Positions 36,779-50,800 of a DNA stretch of 64,000 bases are shown here, in pieces. The notes below the pieces were generated by a model. It made no database searches and was not told where the DNA came from. It was given only the letters and a program-made list of their open reading frames with translations. The stretch spans positions 46,346,001 to 46,410,000 of the forward strand of contig CM069873.1 in the NCBI GenBank assembly GCA_036172665.1, written 5' to 3'. The position numbers were made by a program, and so were the translations under genes. This stretch comes from Prosopocoilus inquinatus. Its lineage: Eukaryota; Arthropoda; Insecta; Coleoptera; Lucanidae. Positions within the stretch are counted from its first letter, which is position 1. Every line of letters starts with the position of its first letter.

Positions 36779-39365
36779 GTATCTAATCGATCCTTACTCA
36801 TCTATCATGTTATTTGACGTTTCGATGGACTCCAGTAACTCTAATGTGAGATACGAAATTTTCGGACGCAGCAGAAGCTGGAAATAGTTTTAAACGAAAC
36901 AACACGCATCAGCGTTGTTCCTGTGATGTATCTAATCGATCCTTACTCATCTATCATGTTATTTGGCGTTTCGATGGACTCCAGTAACTTTGATGTGAGA
37001 TACGAAGTTCTCGGACGCAGCTGAAGCTGGAAATAGTTTTAAATGAAACAACACGTATTAGCGTTGTTCCTGTGATGTATCTAATCGATCCTTACTCATC
37101 TATCATGTTATTTGACGTTTCGATGGACTCCAGTAACTCTAATTTGAAATACGAAATTTTCGGACGCAGCAGAAGCTGGAAATAGTTTTAAATGAAACAA
37201 CACGCATTAGCGTTGTTCCTGTGATGTATCTAATCGATCCTTACTCATCTATCATGTTATTTGGCGTTTCGATGGACTCCAGTAACTTTGTTGTGAGATA
37301 CGAAGTTCTCGGACGCAGCTAAAGCTGGAAATAGTTTTAAATGAAACAACACGTATTTGCGTTGTTCCTGTGATGTATCTAATCGATCCTTACTTATCTA
37401 CTATGTTATTTGACGTTTCGATGGACTCCAGTAACTCTGATGTGAGATACGAAATTTTCGGACGCAGCAGAAGCTGGAAATAGTTTTAAACGAAACAACA
37501 CGTATTAGCGTTGTTCCTGTGATGTATCTAATCGATCCTTACTCATCTATCATGTTATTTGACGTTTCGATGGACTCCAGTAACTCTAATGTGAGATACG
37601 AAATTTTCGGACGCAGCAGAAGCTGGAAATAGTTTTAAACGAAACAATACGCATTAGCGTTGTTCCTGTGATGTATCTAATCGATCCTTACTCATCTATC
37701 ATGTTATTTGACGTTTCGATGGACTCCAGTAACTCTAATGTGAGATACGAAATTTTCGGACGCAGCAGAAGCTGGAAATAGTTTTAAACGAAACAACACG
37801 CATTAGCGTTGTTCCTGTGATGTATCTAATCGATCCTTACTCATCTATCATGTTATTTGGCGTTTCGATGGACTCCAGTATCTTTGTTGTGAGATACGAA
37901 GTTCTCGGACGCAGCAGAAGCTGGAAATAGTTTTAAACGAAACAACACGCATTAGCGTTGTTCCTATGATGTATCTAATCGATCCTTACTCATCTATCAT
38001 GTTATTTGACGTTTCGATGGACTCCAGTAACTCTGATGTGAGATACGAAGTTTTTGGGCGCAGCAGGAGCTGGAAATAGTTTTAAACGAAGCAACACGTA
38101 TTAGCGTTGTTCCTGTGATGTATCTAATCGATCCTTACTCATCTATCATGTTATTTGACGTTTCGATGGACTCCAGTAACTTTGATGTGAGATACGAAGT
38201 TCTCGGACGCAGCTGAAGCTGGAAATAGTTTTAAATGAAACAACACGCATTAGCGTTGTTCCTGTGATGTATTTAATCGATCCTTACTCATCTATCATGT
38301 TATTTGACGTTTGAATGGACTCCAGTAACTCTGATGTGAGATACAAAGTTCTCGGACGCAGCAGAAGCTGGAAATACTTTTAAACGAAACAACACGCATT
38401 AGCGTTGTTCCTGTGATGTATCTAATCGATCCTTACTTAGCTACTATGTTATTTGACGTTTCGATGGACTCCAGTAACTCTAATGTGAGATACGAAATTT
38501 TCGGACGCAGCAGAAGCTGGAAATAGTTTTAAACGAAACAACACGCATTAGCGTTGTTCCTGTGATGTATCTAATCGATCCTTACTTAGCTACTATGTTA
38601 TTTGACGTTTCGATGGACTCCAGTAACTCTAATGTGAGATACGAAATTTTCGGACGCAGCAGAAGCTGGAAATAGTTTTAAACGAAACAACACGCATTAG
38701 CGTTGTTCCTGTGATGTATCTAATCGATCCTTACTCATCTATCATGTTATTTGACGTTTCGATGGACTCCAGTAACTCTAATGTGAGATACGAAATTTTC
38801 GGACGCAGCAGAAGCTGGAAATAGTTTTAAACGAAACAACACGCATTAGCGTTGTTCCTGTGATGTATCTAATCGATCCTTACTCATCTATCATGTTATT
38901 TGGCGTTTCGATGGACTCCAGTAACTCTGATGTGAGATACGAAATTTTCTGACGCAGCAGAAGCTGGAAATAGTTTTAAACGAAACAACACGCATTAGCG
39001 TTGTTCCTGTGATGTATCTAATCGATCCTTACTCATCTATCATGATATTTGACGTTTCGATGGACTCCAGTAACTCTGATGTGACATACGAAATTTTCGG
39101 AAGCAGCAGAAGCTGGAAATAGTTTTAAACGAAACAACACGCATTAGCGTTGTTCCTGTGATGTATCTAATCGATCCTTACTCATCTATCATGATATTTG
39201 ACGTTTCGATGGACTCTAGTAACTCTGATGTGAGATACGAAGTTCTCGGACGCAGCAGAAGCTGGAAATAGTTTTAAACGAAACAACACGCATTAGCGTT
39301 GTTCCTGTGATGTATCTAATCGATCCTTACTTATCGATCATGTTATTTGACGTTTCGATGGACTC

Positions 39366-40112
39366 TAGTAACTCTGATGTGAGATACGAAGTTTTTGGGC
39401 GCAGCAGGAGCTGGAAATTGTTTTAAACGAAGCAACACGTATTAGCGTTGTTCCTGTGATGTATCTAATCGATCCTTACTCATCTATCATGTTATTTGGC
39501 GTTTCGATGGACTCCAGTAACTTTGATGTGAGATACGAAGTTCTCGGACGCAGCTGAAGCTGGAAATAGTTTTAAATGAAACAACACGTATTAGCGTTGT
39601 TCCTGTGATGTATCTAATCGATCCTTACTCATCTATCATGTTATTTGACGTTTCGATGGACTCCAGTAACTCTAATGTGAGATACGAAATTTTCGGACGC
39701 AGCAGAAGCTGGAAATAGTTTTAAACGAAACAACACGCATCAGCGTTGTTCCTGTGATGTATCTAATCGATCCTTACTCATCTATCATGTTATTTGGCGT
39801 TTCGATGGACTCCAGTAACTTTGATGTGAGATACGAAGTTCTCGGACGCAGCTGAAGCTGGAAATAGTTTTAAATGAAACAACACGTATTAGCGTTGTTC
39901 CTGTGATGTATCTAATCGATCCTTACTCATCTATCATGTTATTTGACGTTTCGATGGACTCCAGTAACTCTAATGTGAAATACGAAATTTTCGGACGCAG
40001 CAGAAGCTGGAAATAGTTTTAAATGAAACAACACGCATTAGCGTTGTTCCTGTGATGTATCTAATCGATCCTTACTCATCTATCATGTTATTTGGCGTTT
40101 CGATGGACTCCA
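39366..40112 (+). repeat. Five-monomer segment repeated 1,490 bp downstream
   Basis: Matches 40,856-41,602 at offset 1,490 bp (10 x 149). Markers: GTTTTTGGGCGCAGCAGG, CGAAGCAACACG, CGCATCAGCG (39,736 / 41,226) and CTCTAATGTGAAATACG. Differences include GACTCTAG against GACTCCAG at the left end, GGCGTTTCGATGG against GACGTTTCGATGA near 40,990, and GATTGACTCC near 41,297. The CGCATCAGCG marker also lies 2,831 bp upstream (36,905), so 19-mer spacing reappears here. Confidence 0.75.
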
Positions 40113-40855
40113 GTAACTTTGTTGTGAGATACGAAGTTCTCGGACGCAGCTAAAGCTGGAAATAGTTTTAAATGAAACAACACGTATTTGCGTTGTTCCT
40201 GTGATGTATCTAATCGATCCTTACTTATCTACTATGTTATTTGACGTTTCGATGGACTCCAGTAACTCTGATGTGAGATACGAAATTTTCGGACGCAGCA
40301 GAAGCTGGAAATAGTTTTAAACGAAACAACACGTATTAGCGTTGTTCCTGTGATGTATCTAATCGATCCTTACTCATCTATCATGTTATTTGACGTTTCG
40401 ATGGACTCCAGTAACTCTAATGTGAGATACGAAATTTTCGGACGCAGCAGAAGCTGGAAATAGTTTTAAACGAAACAACACGCATTAGCGTTGTTCCTGT
40501 GATGTATCTAATCGATCCTTACTCATCTATCATGTTATTTGACGTTTCGATGGACTCCAGTAACTCTAATGTGAGATACGAAATTTTCGGACGCAGCAGA
40601 AGCTGGAAATAGTTTTAAACGAAACAACACGCATTAGCGTTGTTCCTGTGATGTATCTAATCGATCCTTACTCATCTATCATGTTATTTGGCGTTTCGAT
40701 GGACTCCAGTAACTTTGTTGTGAGATACGAAGTTCTCGGACGCAGCAGAAGCTGGAAATAGTTTTAAACGAAACAACACGCATTATCGTTGTTCCTATGA
40801 TGTATCTAATCGATCCGTACTTATCTACTATGTTATTTGACGTTTCGATGGACTC

Positions 40856-41602
40856 CAGTAACTCTGATGTGAGATACGAAGTTTTTGGGCGCAGCAGGAG
40901 CTGGAAATAGTTTTAAACGAAGCAACACGTATTAGCGTTGTTCCTGTGATGTATCTAATCGATCCTTACTCATCTATCATGTTATTTGACGTTTCGATGA
41001 ACTCCAGTAACTTTGATGTGAGATACGAAGTTCTCGGACGCAGCTGAAGCTGGAAATAGTTTTAAATGAAACAACACGTATTAGCGTTGTTCCTGTGATG
41101 TATCTAATCGATCCTTACTCATCTATCATGTTATTTGACGTTTCGATGGACTCCAGTAACTCTAATGTGAGATACGAAATTTTCGGACGCAGCAGAAGCT
41201 GGAAATAGTTTTAAACGAAACAACACGCATCAGCGTTGTTCCTGTGATGTATCTAATCGATCCTTACTCATCTATCATGTTATTTGGCGTTTCGATTGAC
41301 TCCAGTAACTTTGATGTGAGATACGAAGTTCTCGGACGCAGCTGAAGCTGGAAATAGTTTTAAATGAAACAACACGTATTAGCGTTGTTCCTGTGATGTA
41401 TCTAATTGATCCTTACTCATCTATCATGTTATTTGACGTTTCGATGGACTCCAGTAACTCTAATGTGAAATACGAAATTTTCGGACGCAGCAGAAGCTGG
41501 AAATAGTTTTAAACTAAACAAAACGCATTAGCGTTGTTCCTGTGATGTATCTAATCGATCCTTACTCATCTATCATGTTATTTGGCGTTTCGATGGACTC
41601 TA
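40856..41602 (+). repeat. Second copy of the five-monomer segment
   Basis: Partner of 39,366-40,112, with more private changes (for example CTAATTGATCC near 41,405 and AAACTAAACAAAACGC near 41,512). This suggests that this part of A3 is older or less homogenised than the flanking copies. Confidence 0.72.
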
Positions 41603-41805
41603 GTAACTCTGATGTGAGATACGAAATTTTCGGACGCAGCAGAAGCTGGAAATAGTTTTAAACGAAACAACACGTATTAGCGTTGTTCCTGTGATGTATC
41701 TAATCGATCCTTACTTATCTATCATGTTATTTGACGTTTCGATGGACTCCAGTAACTCTCATGTGAGATACGACGTTTTCGGACGCAGCAGAAGCTGGAA
41801 ATAGC

Positions 41806-44800
41806 TTTAAACGAAACAACACGCATTAGCGTTGTTCCTGTGATGTATCTAATCGATCCTTACTCATCTATCATGTTATTTGGCGTTTCGATGGACTCCA
41901 GTAACTCTGATGTGAAATATAAAGTTTTCGGACGCAGCAGAAGCTGTAAATAGTTTTGAACGAAACAAGACGTATTAGCGTTGTTCCTGTGATGTATCTA
42001 ATCGATCCTTACTTAGCTACTATGTTATTTGACGTTTCGATGGACTCCAATAACTCTAATGTGAGATACGAAATTTTCGGACGCAGCAGAAGCTGGAAAT
42101 AGTTTTAAACGAAACAACACATATTAGCGTTGTTCCTGTGATGTATCTAATCGATCCTTACTCATCTATCATGTTATTTGACGTTTCGATGGACTCTAGT
42201 AACTCTAATGTGAGATACGAAATTTTCGGACGCAGCAGAAGCTGGAAATAGTTTTAAACGAAACAACACGCATTAGCGTTGTTCCTGTGATGTATCTAAT
42301 CGATCCTTACTCATCTATAATATTATTTGGCGTTTCGATGGACTCCAGTAACTTTGATGTGAGATACGAAGTTCTCGGACGTAGCTGAAGCTGGAAATAG
42401 TTTTAAATGATACAACAAGTATTAGCGTTGTTCCTGTGATGTATCTAATCGATCCTTACTCATCCATCATGTTATTTGACGTTTGGATGGACTCCAGTAA
42501 CTCTGATGTGAGATAGAAAGTATTCGGACGCAGCAGAAGCTGGAGATAGTTTTAAACGATACAACACGCATTAGCGTTGTTCCTGTGATGTATCTAATCG
42601 ATCCTTACTCATCTATCATGTTATTTGGCGTTTCGATGGACACCAGTAACTCTGATGTGAGATACAAAGTTTTCGGACGCAGCAGAAGATGGAAATAGTT
42701 TTAAACGAAACAACACGCATTAGCGTTGTTCCTGTGATGTATCTAATCGATCCTTACTCATCTATCATGTTATTTGACGTTTCGATGGACTCTAGTAACT
42801 CTGATGTGAGATACGAAGTTTTTGGACGCAGCAGGAGCTGGAAATAGTTTTAAACGAAACAACACGTATTAGCGTTGTTCCTGTGATGTATCTAATCGAT
42901 CCTTATTTATCTATCATGTTATTTAACGTTTCGATGGACTCTAGTAACTCTGATGTGACATACGAAATTTTTGGGCGCAGCAGGAGCTGGAAATAATTTT
43001 AAAAGAAGCAACACGTATTAGCGTTGTTCCTGTGATGTATCTAATCGATCCTTACTTAGCTACTATGTTATTTGACGTTTCGATGAACTCCAGTAACTCT
43101 AATGTGAGATACGAAATTTTCGGACGCAGCAGAAGCTGGAAATAGTTTTAAACGAAACAACACGTATTAGCGTTGTTCCTGTGATGTATCTAATCGATCC
43201 TTACTCATCTATCATGTTATTTGACGTTTGGATGGACTCCAGTAACTCTGATGTGAGATACAAAGTTCTCGGACGCAGCAGAAGCTGGAAATAGTTTTGA
43301 ACGAAACAACACGTATTAACGTTGTTCCTGTGATGTATCTAATCGATCCTTACTTATCTATCATATTATTTGACGTTTGGATGGACTCCAGTAACTCTGA
43401 TGTGAGATACAAAGTTTTCGGACGCAGCAGAAGCTGAAGATAGTTTTAAACGAAACAACACGCATTAGCGTTGTTCCTGTGATGTATCTAATCGATCCTT
43501 ACTCATCTATCATGTTATTTGGCGTTTCGATGGACTCCAGTAACTCTGATGTGAGATACAAAGTTTTCGGACGCAGCAGAAGCTGGAAATAGTTTTGAAC
43601 GAAACAACACGTATTAGCGTTGTTCCTGTGATGTATCTAATCGATCCTTACTTAGCTACTATGTTATTTGACGTTTCGATGGACTCCAGTAACTCTAATG
43701 TGAGATACGAAATTTTCGGACGCAGCAGAAGCTGGAAATAGTTTTAAACGAAACAACACGCATTACCGTTGTTCCTGTGATGTATCTAATCGATCCTTAC
43801 TCATCTATCATGTTATTTGGCGTTTCGATGGACTCCAGTAACTCTGATGTGAGATACAAAGTTCTCGGACGCAGCAGAATCTGGAAATAGTTTTGAACGA
43901 AACAACACGTATTAGCGTTGTTCCTGTGATGTATCTAATCGATCCTTACTTATCTATTATGTTATTTGACGTTTGGATGGACTCCAGTAACTCTGATGTG
44001 AGATACAAAGTTTTCGGACGCAGCAGAAGCTGGAAATAGTTTTAAACGAAACAACATGCATTACCGTTGTTCCTGTGATGTATCTAATCGATCCTTACTC
44101 ATCTATCATGTTATTTGGCGTTTCGATGGACTCCAGTAACTCTGATGTGAGATACAAAGTTCTTGGACGCAGCTGAAGCTATAAATAATTTTAAACGAAA
44201 CAACACGCATTAGCGTTGTTCCTGTGTTGTATTTAATCGATCCTTACTCATCTATCATGTTATTTGAAGTTTGAATGGACTCCAGTAACTCTGATGTGAG
44301 ATACAAAGTTCTCGGACGCAGCAGAAGCTGGAAATAGTTTTGAACGAAACAACACGTATTAGCGTTGTTCCTGTGATGTATCTAATCGATCCTTACTTAT
44401 CTACTATGTTATTTGACGTTTCGATGGACTCCAGTAACTCTGATGTGAGATACGAAATTTTCGAACGCAGCAGAATCTGGAAATAGTTTTAAATGAAACA
44501 ACACGCATTAGCGTTGTTCCTGTGATGTATCTAATCGATCCTTACTCATCTATCATGTTATTTGGCGTTTCGATGGACTCCAGTAACTCTGATGTGAGAT
44601 ACAATGTTTTCGGACGCAGCAGAAGCTGGAAATAGTTTTAAACGAAACAACACGCATTAGCGTTGTTCCTGTGATGTATCTAATCGATCCTTACTCATCT
44701 ATCATGTTATTTGGCGTTTCGATGGACTCCAGTAACTCTGATGTGAAATATAAAGTTTTCGGACGCAGCAGAAGCTGTAAATAGTTTTGAACGAAACAAG

Positions 44801-47800
44801 ACGTATTAGCGTTGTTCCTGTGATGTATCTAATCGATCCTTACTTAGCTACTATGTTATTTGACGTTTCGATGGACTCCAATAATTCTGATGTGAGATAC
44901 AAAGTTTTCGGACGCAGCAGATGCTGGAAATAGTTTTAAACGAAACAACACGCATTAGCGTTGTTCCTGTGATGTATCTAATCGATCCTTACTCATCTAT
45001 CATTTTATTTGACGTTTGGATGGAATCCAGTAACTCTGATGTGAGATATAATGTTTTCGGACGCAGCAGAAGCTGGAAATAGTTTTGAACGAAACAAAAC
45101 GTATTAGCGTTGTTCCTGTGATGTATCTAATCGATCCTTACTTAGCTACTATGTTATTTGACGTTTCGATGGACTCCAATAATTCTGATGTGAGATACAA
45201 AGTTTTCGGACGCAGCAGATGCTGGAAATAGTTTTAAACGAAACAACAGGCATTAGCGTTGTTCCTGTGATGTATCTAATCGATCCTTACGCATCTATCA
45301 TTTTATTTGACGTTTGGATGGACTCCAGTAACTCTGATGTGAGATACAAAGTTTACGGACGCAGCAGAAGCTGGAAATAGTTTTAAACGAAACAACACGC
45401 ATTACCGTTGTTCCTGTGATGTATCTAATCGATCCTTACTCATCCATCATGTTATTTGGCGTTTCGATGGACTCCAGTAACTCTGATGTGACATACAAAG
45501 TTCTCGGACGCAGCTGAAGCCAGAAATAATTTTAAAGGAAACAAAACGCATTAGCGTTGTTCCTGTGATGTATTTAATCGATCCTTACTCATCTATCATG
45601 TTATTTGACGTTTGAATGGACTCCAGTAACTCTGATGTGAGATACAAAGTTCTCGGACGCAGCAGAAGCTGGAAATAGTTTTGAACGAAACAACACGTAT
45701 TAGCGTTGTTCCTGTGATGTATCTAATCGATCCTTACTTATCTACTATGTTATTTGACGTTTCGATGGACTCCAGTAACTCTGATGTGAGATACGAAATT
45801 TTCGAACGCAGCAGAATCTGGAAATAGTTTTAAATGAAACAACACGCATTAGCGTTGTTCCTGTGATGTATCTAATCGATCCTTACTCATCTATCATGTT
45901 ATTTGGCGTTTCGATGGACTCCAGTAACACTGATGTGAGATACAAAGTTTTCGGACGCAGCAGAAGCTGGAAATAGTTTTGAACGAAACAACATGTATTA
46001 GTGTTGTTCCTGTGATGTATCTAATCGATCCTTACTTAGCTACTATGTTATTTGACGTTTCGATGGACTCCAATAACTCTGATGTGAGATACAAAGTTTT
46101 CGGACGCAGCAGAAGCTGGAAATAGTTTTGAACGAAACAACACGTATTAGCGTTGTTCCTGTGATGTATCTAATCGATCCTTACTTAGCTACTATGTTAT
46201 TTGAAGTTTCGATGGACTCCAGTAACTCTAATGTGAGATACGAAATTTTCGGACGCAGCAGAAGCTGGAAATAGTTTTAAACGAAACAACACCTATTAAC
46301 GTTGTTCCTGTGATGTATCTAATCGATCCTTATTCATCTATCATGTTATTTGACGTTTCGATGGACTCTAGTAACTCTGATGAGAGATACGAAGTTTTTG
46401 GACGCAGCAGGAGCTGGAAATAGTTTTAAACGAAACAACACGTATTAGCGTTGTTCCTGTGATGTATCTAATCGATCCTTACTTAGCTAATATGTTATTT
46501 GACGTTTCGATGGACTCCAGTAACTCTAATGTGAGATACGAAATTTTCGGGCGCAGCAGAAGCTGGAAATAGTTTTAAACGAAACAACACGCATTAGCGT
46601 TGTTCCTGTGATGTATCTAATCGATCCTTACTCATCTATCATGTTATTTGACGTTTCGATGGACTCTAGTAACTCTGGTGTGAGATACGAAGTTTTTGGA
46701 CGCAGCAGGAGCTGGAAATAGTTTTAAACGAAACAACACGTATTAACGTTGTTCGTGTGATGTATCTAATCGATCCTTATTTATCTATCATGTTATTTGA
46801 CGTTTCGATGGACTCCAGTAACTCTGATGTGAGATACAAAGTTCTCGGACGCAGCTGAAGCTAGAAATAGTTTTAAACGAAACAACACGCATTAGCGTTG
46901 TTCCTGTGATGTATCTAATCGATCCTTACTTAGCTACTATGTTATTTGACGTTTCGATGGACTCCAATAATTCTGATGTGAGATACAAAGTTTTCGGACG
47001 CAGCAGATGCTGGAAATAGTTTTAAACGAAACAACACGCATTAGCGTTGTTCCTGTGATGTATCTAATCGATCCTTACTCATCTATCATTTTATTTGACG
47101 TTTGGATGGAATCCAGTAACTCTGATGTGAGATATAATGTTTTCGGACGCAGCAGAAGCTGGAAATAGTTTTGAACGAAACAAAACGTATTAGCGTTGTT
47201 CCTGTGATGTATCTAATCGATCCTTACTTAGCTACTATGTTATTTGACGTTTCGATGGACTCCAATAATTCTGATGTGAGATACAAAGTTTTCGGACGCA
47301 GCAGATGCTGGAAATAGTTTTAAACGAAACAACACGCATTAGCGTTGTTCCTGTGATGTATCTAATCGATCCTTACGCATCTATCATTTTATTTGACGTT
47401 TGGATGGACTCCAGTAACTCTGATGTGAGATACAAAGTTTACGGACGCAGCAGAAGCTGGAAATAGTTTTAAACGAAACAACACGCATTACCGTTGTTCC
47501 TGTGATGTATCTAATCGATCCTTACTCATCCATCATGTTATTTGGCGTTTCGATGGACTCCAGTAACTCTGATGTGACATACAAAGTTCTCGGACGCAGC
47601 TGAAGCCAGAAATAATTTTAAAGGAAACAAAACGCATTAGCGTTGTTCCTGTGATGTATTTAATCGATCCTTACTCATCTATCATGTTATTTGACGTTTG
47701 AATGGACTCCAGTAACTCTGATGTGAGATACAAAGTTCTCGGACGCAGCAGAAGCTGGAAATAGTTTTGAACGAAACAACACGTATTAGCGTTGTTCCTG

Positions 47801-50800
47801 TGATGTATCTAATCGATCCTTACTTATCTACTATGTTATTTGACGTTTCGATGGACTCCAGTAACTCTGATGTGAGATACGAAATTTTCGAACGCAGCAG
47901 AATCTGGAAATAGTTTTAAATGAAACAACACGCATTAGCGTTGTTCCTGTGATGTATCTAATCGATCCTTACTCATCTATCATGTTATTTGGCGTTTCGA
48001 TGGACTCCAGTAACACTGATGTGAGATACAAAGTTTTCGGACGCAGCAGAAGCTGGAAATAGTTTTGAACGAAACAACAAGTATTAGTGTTGTTAATGTG
48101 ATGTATCTAATCGATCCTTACTTAGCTACTATGTTATTTGACGTTTCGATGGACTCCAATAACTCTGATGTGAGATACAAAGTTTTCGGACGCAGCAGAA
48201 GCTGGAAATAGTTTTGAACGAAACAACACGTATTAGCGTTGTTCCTGTGATGTATCTAATCGATCCTTACTTAGCTACTATGTTATTTGAAGTTTCGATG
48301 GACTCCAGTAACTCTAATGTGAGATACGAAATTTTCGGACGCAGCAGAAGCTGGAAATAGTTTTAAACGAAACAACACCTATTAACGTTGTTCCTGTGAT
48401 GTATCTAATCGATCCTTATTCATCTATCATGTTATTTGACGTTTCGATGGACTCTAGTAACTCTGATGAGAGATACGAAGTTTTTGGACGCAGCAGGAGC
48501 TGGAAATAGTTTTAAACGAAACAACACGTATTAGCGTTGTTCCTGTGATGTATCTAATCGATCCTTACTTAGCTACTATGTTATTTGACGTTTCGATGGA
48601 CACAAGTAACTCTGATGTGAGATACGAAGTTCTCGGACGCAGCAGAAGCTGGAAATAGTTTTGAACGAAACAACACGTGCTAGCGTTGTTCCTATGATGT
48701 ATCTAACCGATCTCTACTATCTATTATGTTATTTGACGTTTCGATGGACTCAAGTAACTCTGATGTGAGATACGAAGTTCTCGGACGCAGCAGAAGCTGG
48801 AAATAGTTTTGAACGAAACAACACGTGCTAGCGTTGTTCCTGTGATGTATCTAACCGCTCTTTAATATCTTTCATGTTATTTGGCGTTTCGATGGACTCC
48901 AGTAACTCTGATGTGAGATACGAAGTTGTCGGACGCAGCGTGTAAGCTGGAAATAGTTTTGAACGAAACAACACATGCTAGCGTTGTTCCTGTGATGTAT
49001 CTAACCGATCTCTACCATCTTTCATGTTATTTGGCGTTTCGATGGACTCAAGTAACTCTGATGTGACATACGAAGTTCTCGGACGCAGCAGAAGCTGGAA
49101 ATAGTTTTGAACGACTCAACACGTGCTAGCGTTGTTCCTGTGATGTATCTAACCGCTCTTTAATATCTTTCATGTTATTTGGCGTTTCGATGGACTCCAG
49201 TAACTCTGATGTGAGATACGAAGTTGTCGGACGCAGCGTAAAAGCTGGAAATAGTTTTGAACGAAACAACACATGCTAGCGTTGTTCCTGTGATGTATCT
49301 AACCGATCTCTACTATCTTTCATGTTTTTTGGCGTTTCGATGGACTCCAGTAACTTTGATGTGAGATACGAAGTTCTCGGACGCAGCGTAAGCTGGAAAT
49401 AGTTTTGAACGAAACAACACGTGCTAGCGTTGTTCCTGTGATGTATCTAACCGATCTCTACTATCTATCATGTTATTTGACGTTTCGATGGACTCCAGTA
49501 AATCTGATGTGAGATACGAAGTTCTCGGACGCAGCAGAAGCTGGAAATAGTTTTGAACGAAACAACACGTGCTAGCGTTGTCCCTGTGATGTATGTAACC
49601 GATCTTTACTATCTTTCATGTTATTTGACGTTTCGATGGACTCCAGTAACTCTGATGTGAGATACGAAGTTCTCGGACGCAGCGTAAGCTGGAAATAGTT
49701 TTGAACGAAACAAAACGTGCTAGCGTTGTCCCTGTGATGTATCTAACCGATCTCTACTATCTTTCATCTAATTTGACGATTCGATGGACTCCAGTAACTG
49801 TGATGTGAGATACGAAGTTCTCGGGCGCAGCGTAAGCTGGAAATAGTTTTGAACGAAACAAGACGTGCTAGCGTTGTTCCTGTGATGTATCTAAACGATC
49901 TCTACTATCTATCATGTTACTTGACGTTTCGATGGACTCCAGTAACTCTGATGTGAGATACGAAGTTCTCGGACGTAGCAGAAGCTGGAAATAGTTTTGA
50001 AAAAAACAACACGTGCTAGCGTTGTCCCTGTGATGTATCTAACCGATCTCTACTATCTTTCATGTTATTTGGCGTCTCGATGGACTCCAGTAACTCTGAT
50101 GTGAGATACGAAGTTCTCGGACGCAGCGTAAGCTGGAAATAGTTTTAAACGAAACAACACGTGCTAGCGTTGTTCCTGTGACGTATCTAACCGATCTCTA
50201 CTATCTTTCATGTTTTTTGGCGTTTCGATGGACTCCAGTAACTTTGATGTGAGATACGAAGCTCTCGGACGCAGGGTAAGCTGGAAATAATTTTGAACGA
50301 AACAACACATGCTAGCGTTGTTCGTGTGATGTATCTAACCGATCTCTACCATCTTTCATATTATTTGGCGTTTCGATGGACTCCAGTAACTCTGATGCGA
50401 GATACGAAGTTCTCGGACGCATCGTAAGCTGGAAATAGTTTTAAACAAAACAACACGTGCTAGCGTTGTCCCTGTGATGTATCTAACCGATCTCTACTAT
50501 CTTTCATGTTATTTGGCGTCTCGATGGACTCCAGTAACTCTGATGTGAGATACGAAGTTCTCGGACGCAGCGTAAGCTGGAAATAGTTTTAAACGAAACA
50601 ACACGTGCTAGCGTTGTTCCTGTGACGTATCTAACCGATCTCTACTATCTTTCATGTTTTTTGGCGTTTCGATGGACTCCAGTAACTTTGATGTGAGATA
50701 CGAAGTTCTCGGACGCAGCGTAAGCTGGAAATAGTTTTGAACGAAACAACACATGCTAGCGTTGTTCCTGTGATGTATCTAACCGATCTCTACCATCTTT

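Larger units (their letters stand above)
31930..38350 (+). repeat. 6,396-bp tandem higher-order unit, copy 2
   Basis: Copy 2 begins to match copy 1 at 31,930 (G at 31,929 against A at 25,533). The end of copy 1 stays identical to the end of copy 2 until 31,954 / 38,350 (T at 31,955 against C at 38,351). The exchange that produced the tandem therefore lies in the 25-bp interval 31,930-31,954. I saw no difference between the copies at the markers I checked, so the event looks recent. Confidence 0.94.
36779..48549 (+). repeat. Block A3: family A, 79 monomers
   Basis: Length 11,771 is exactly 79 x 149, so I find no net indel. Three parts: 36,779-38,350 is the tail of the 6,396-bp copy 2; about 38,351-41,805 holds relatively uniform monomers rich in CTCTAATGTGAG / TACGAAATTTTCGG and in AACTTTGATG; 41,806-48,549 is the A portion of the 9,030-bp copy of 21,266-30,295. 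Confidence 0.95.
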
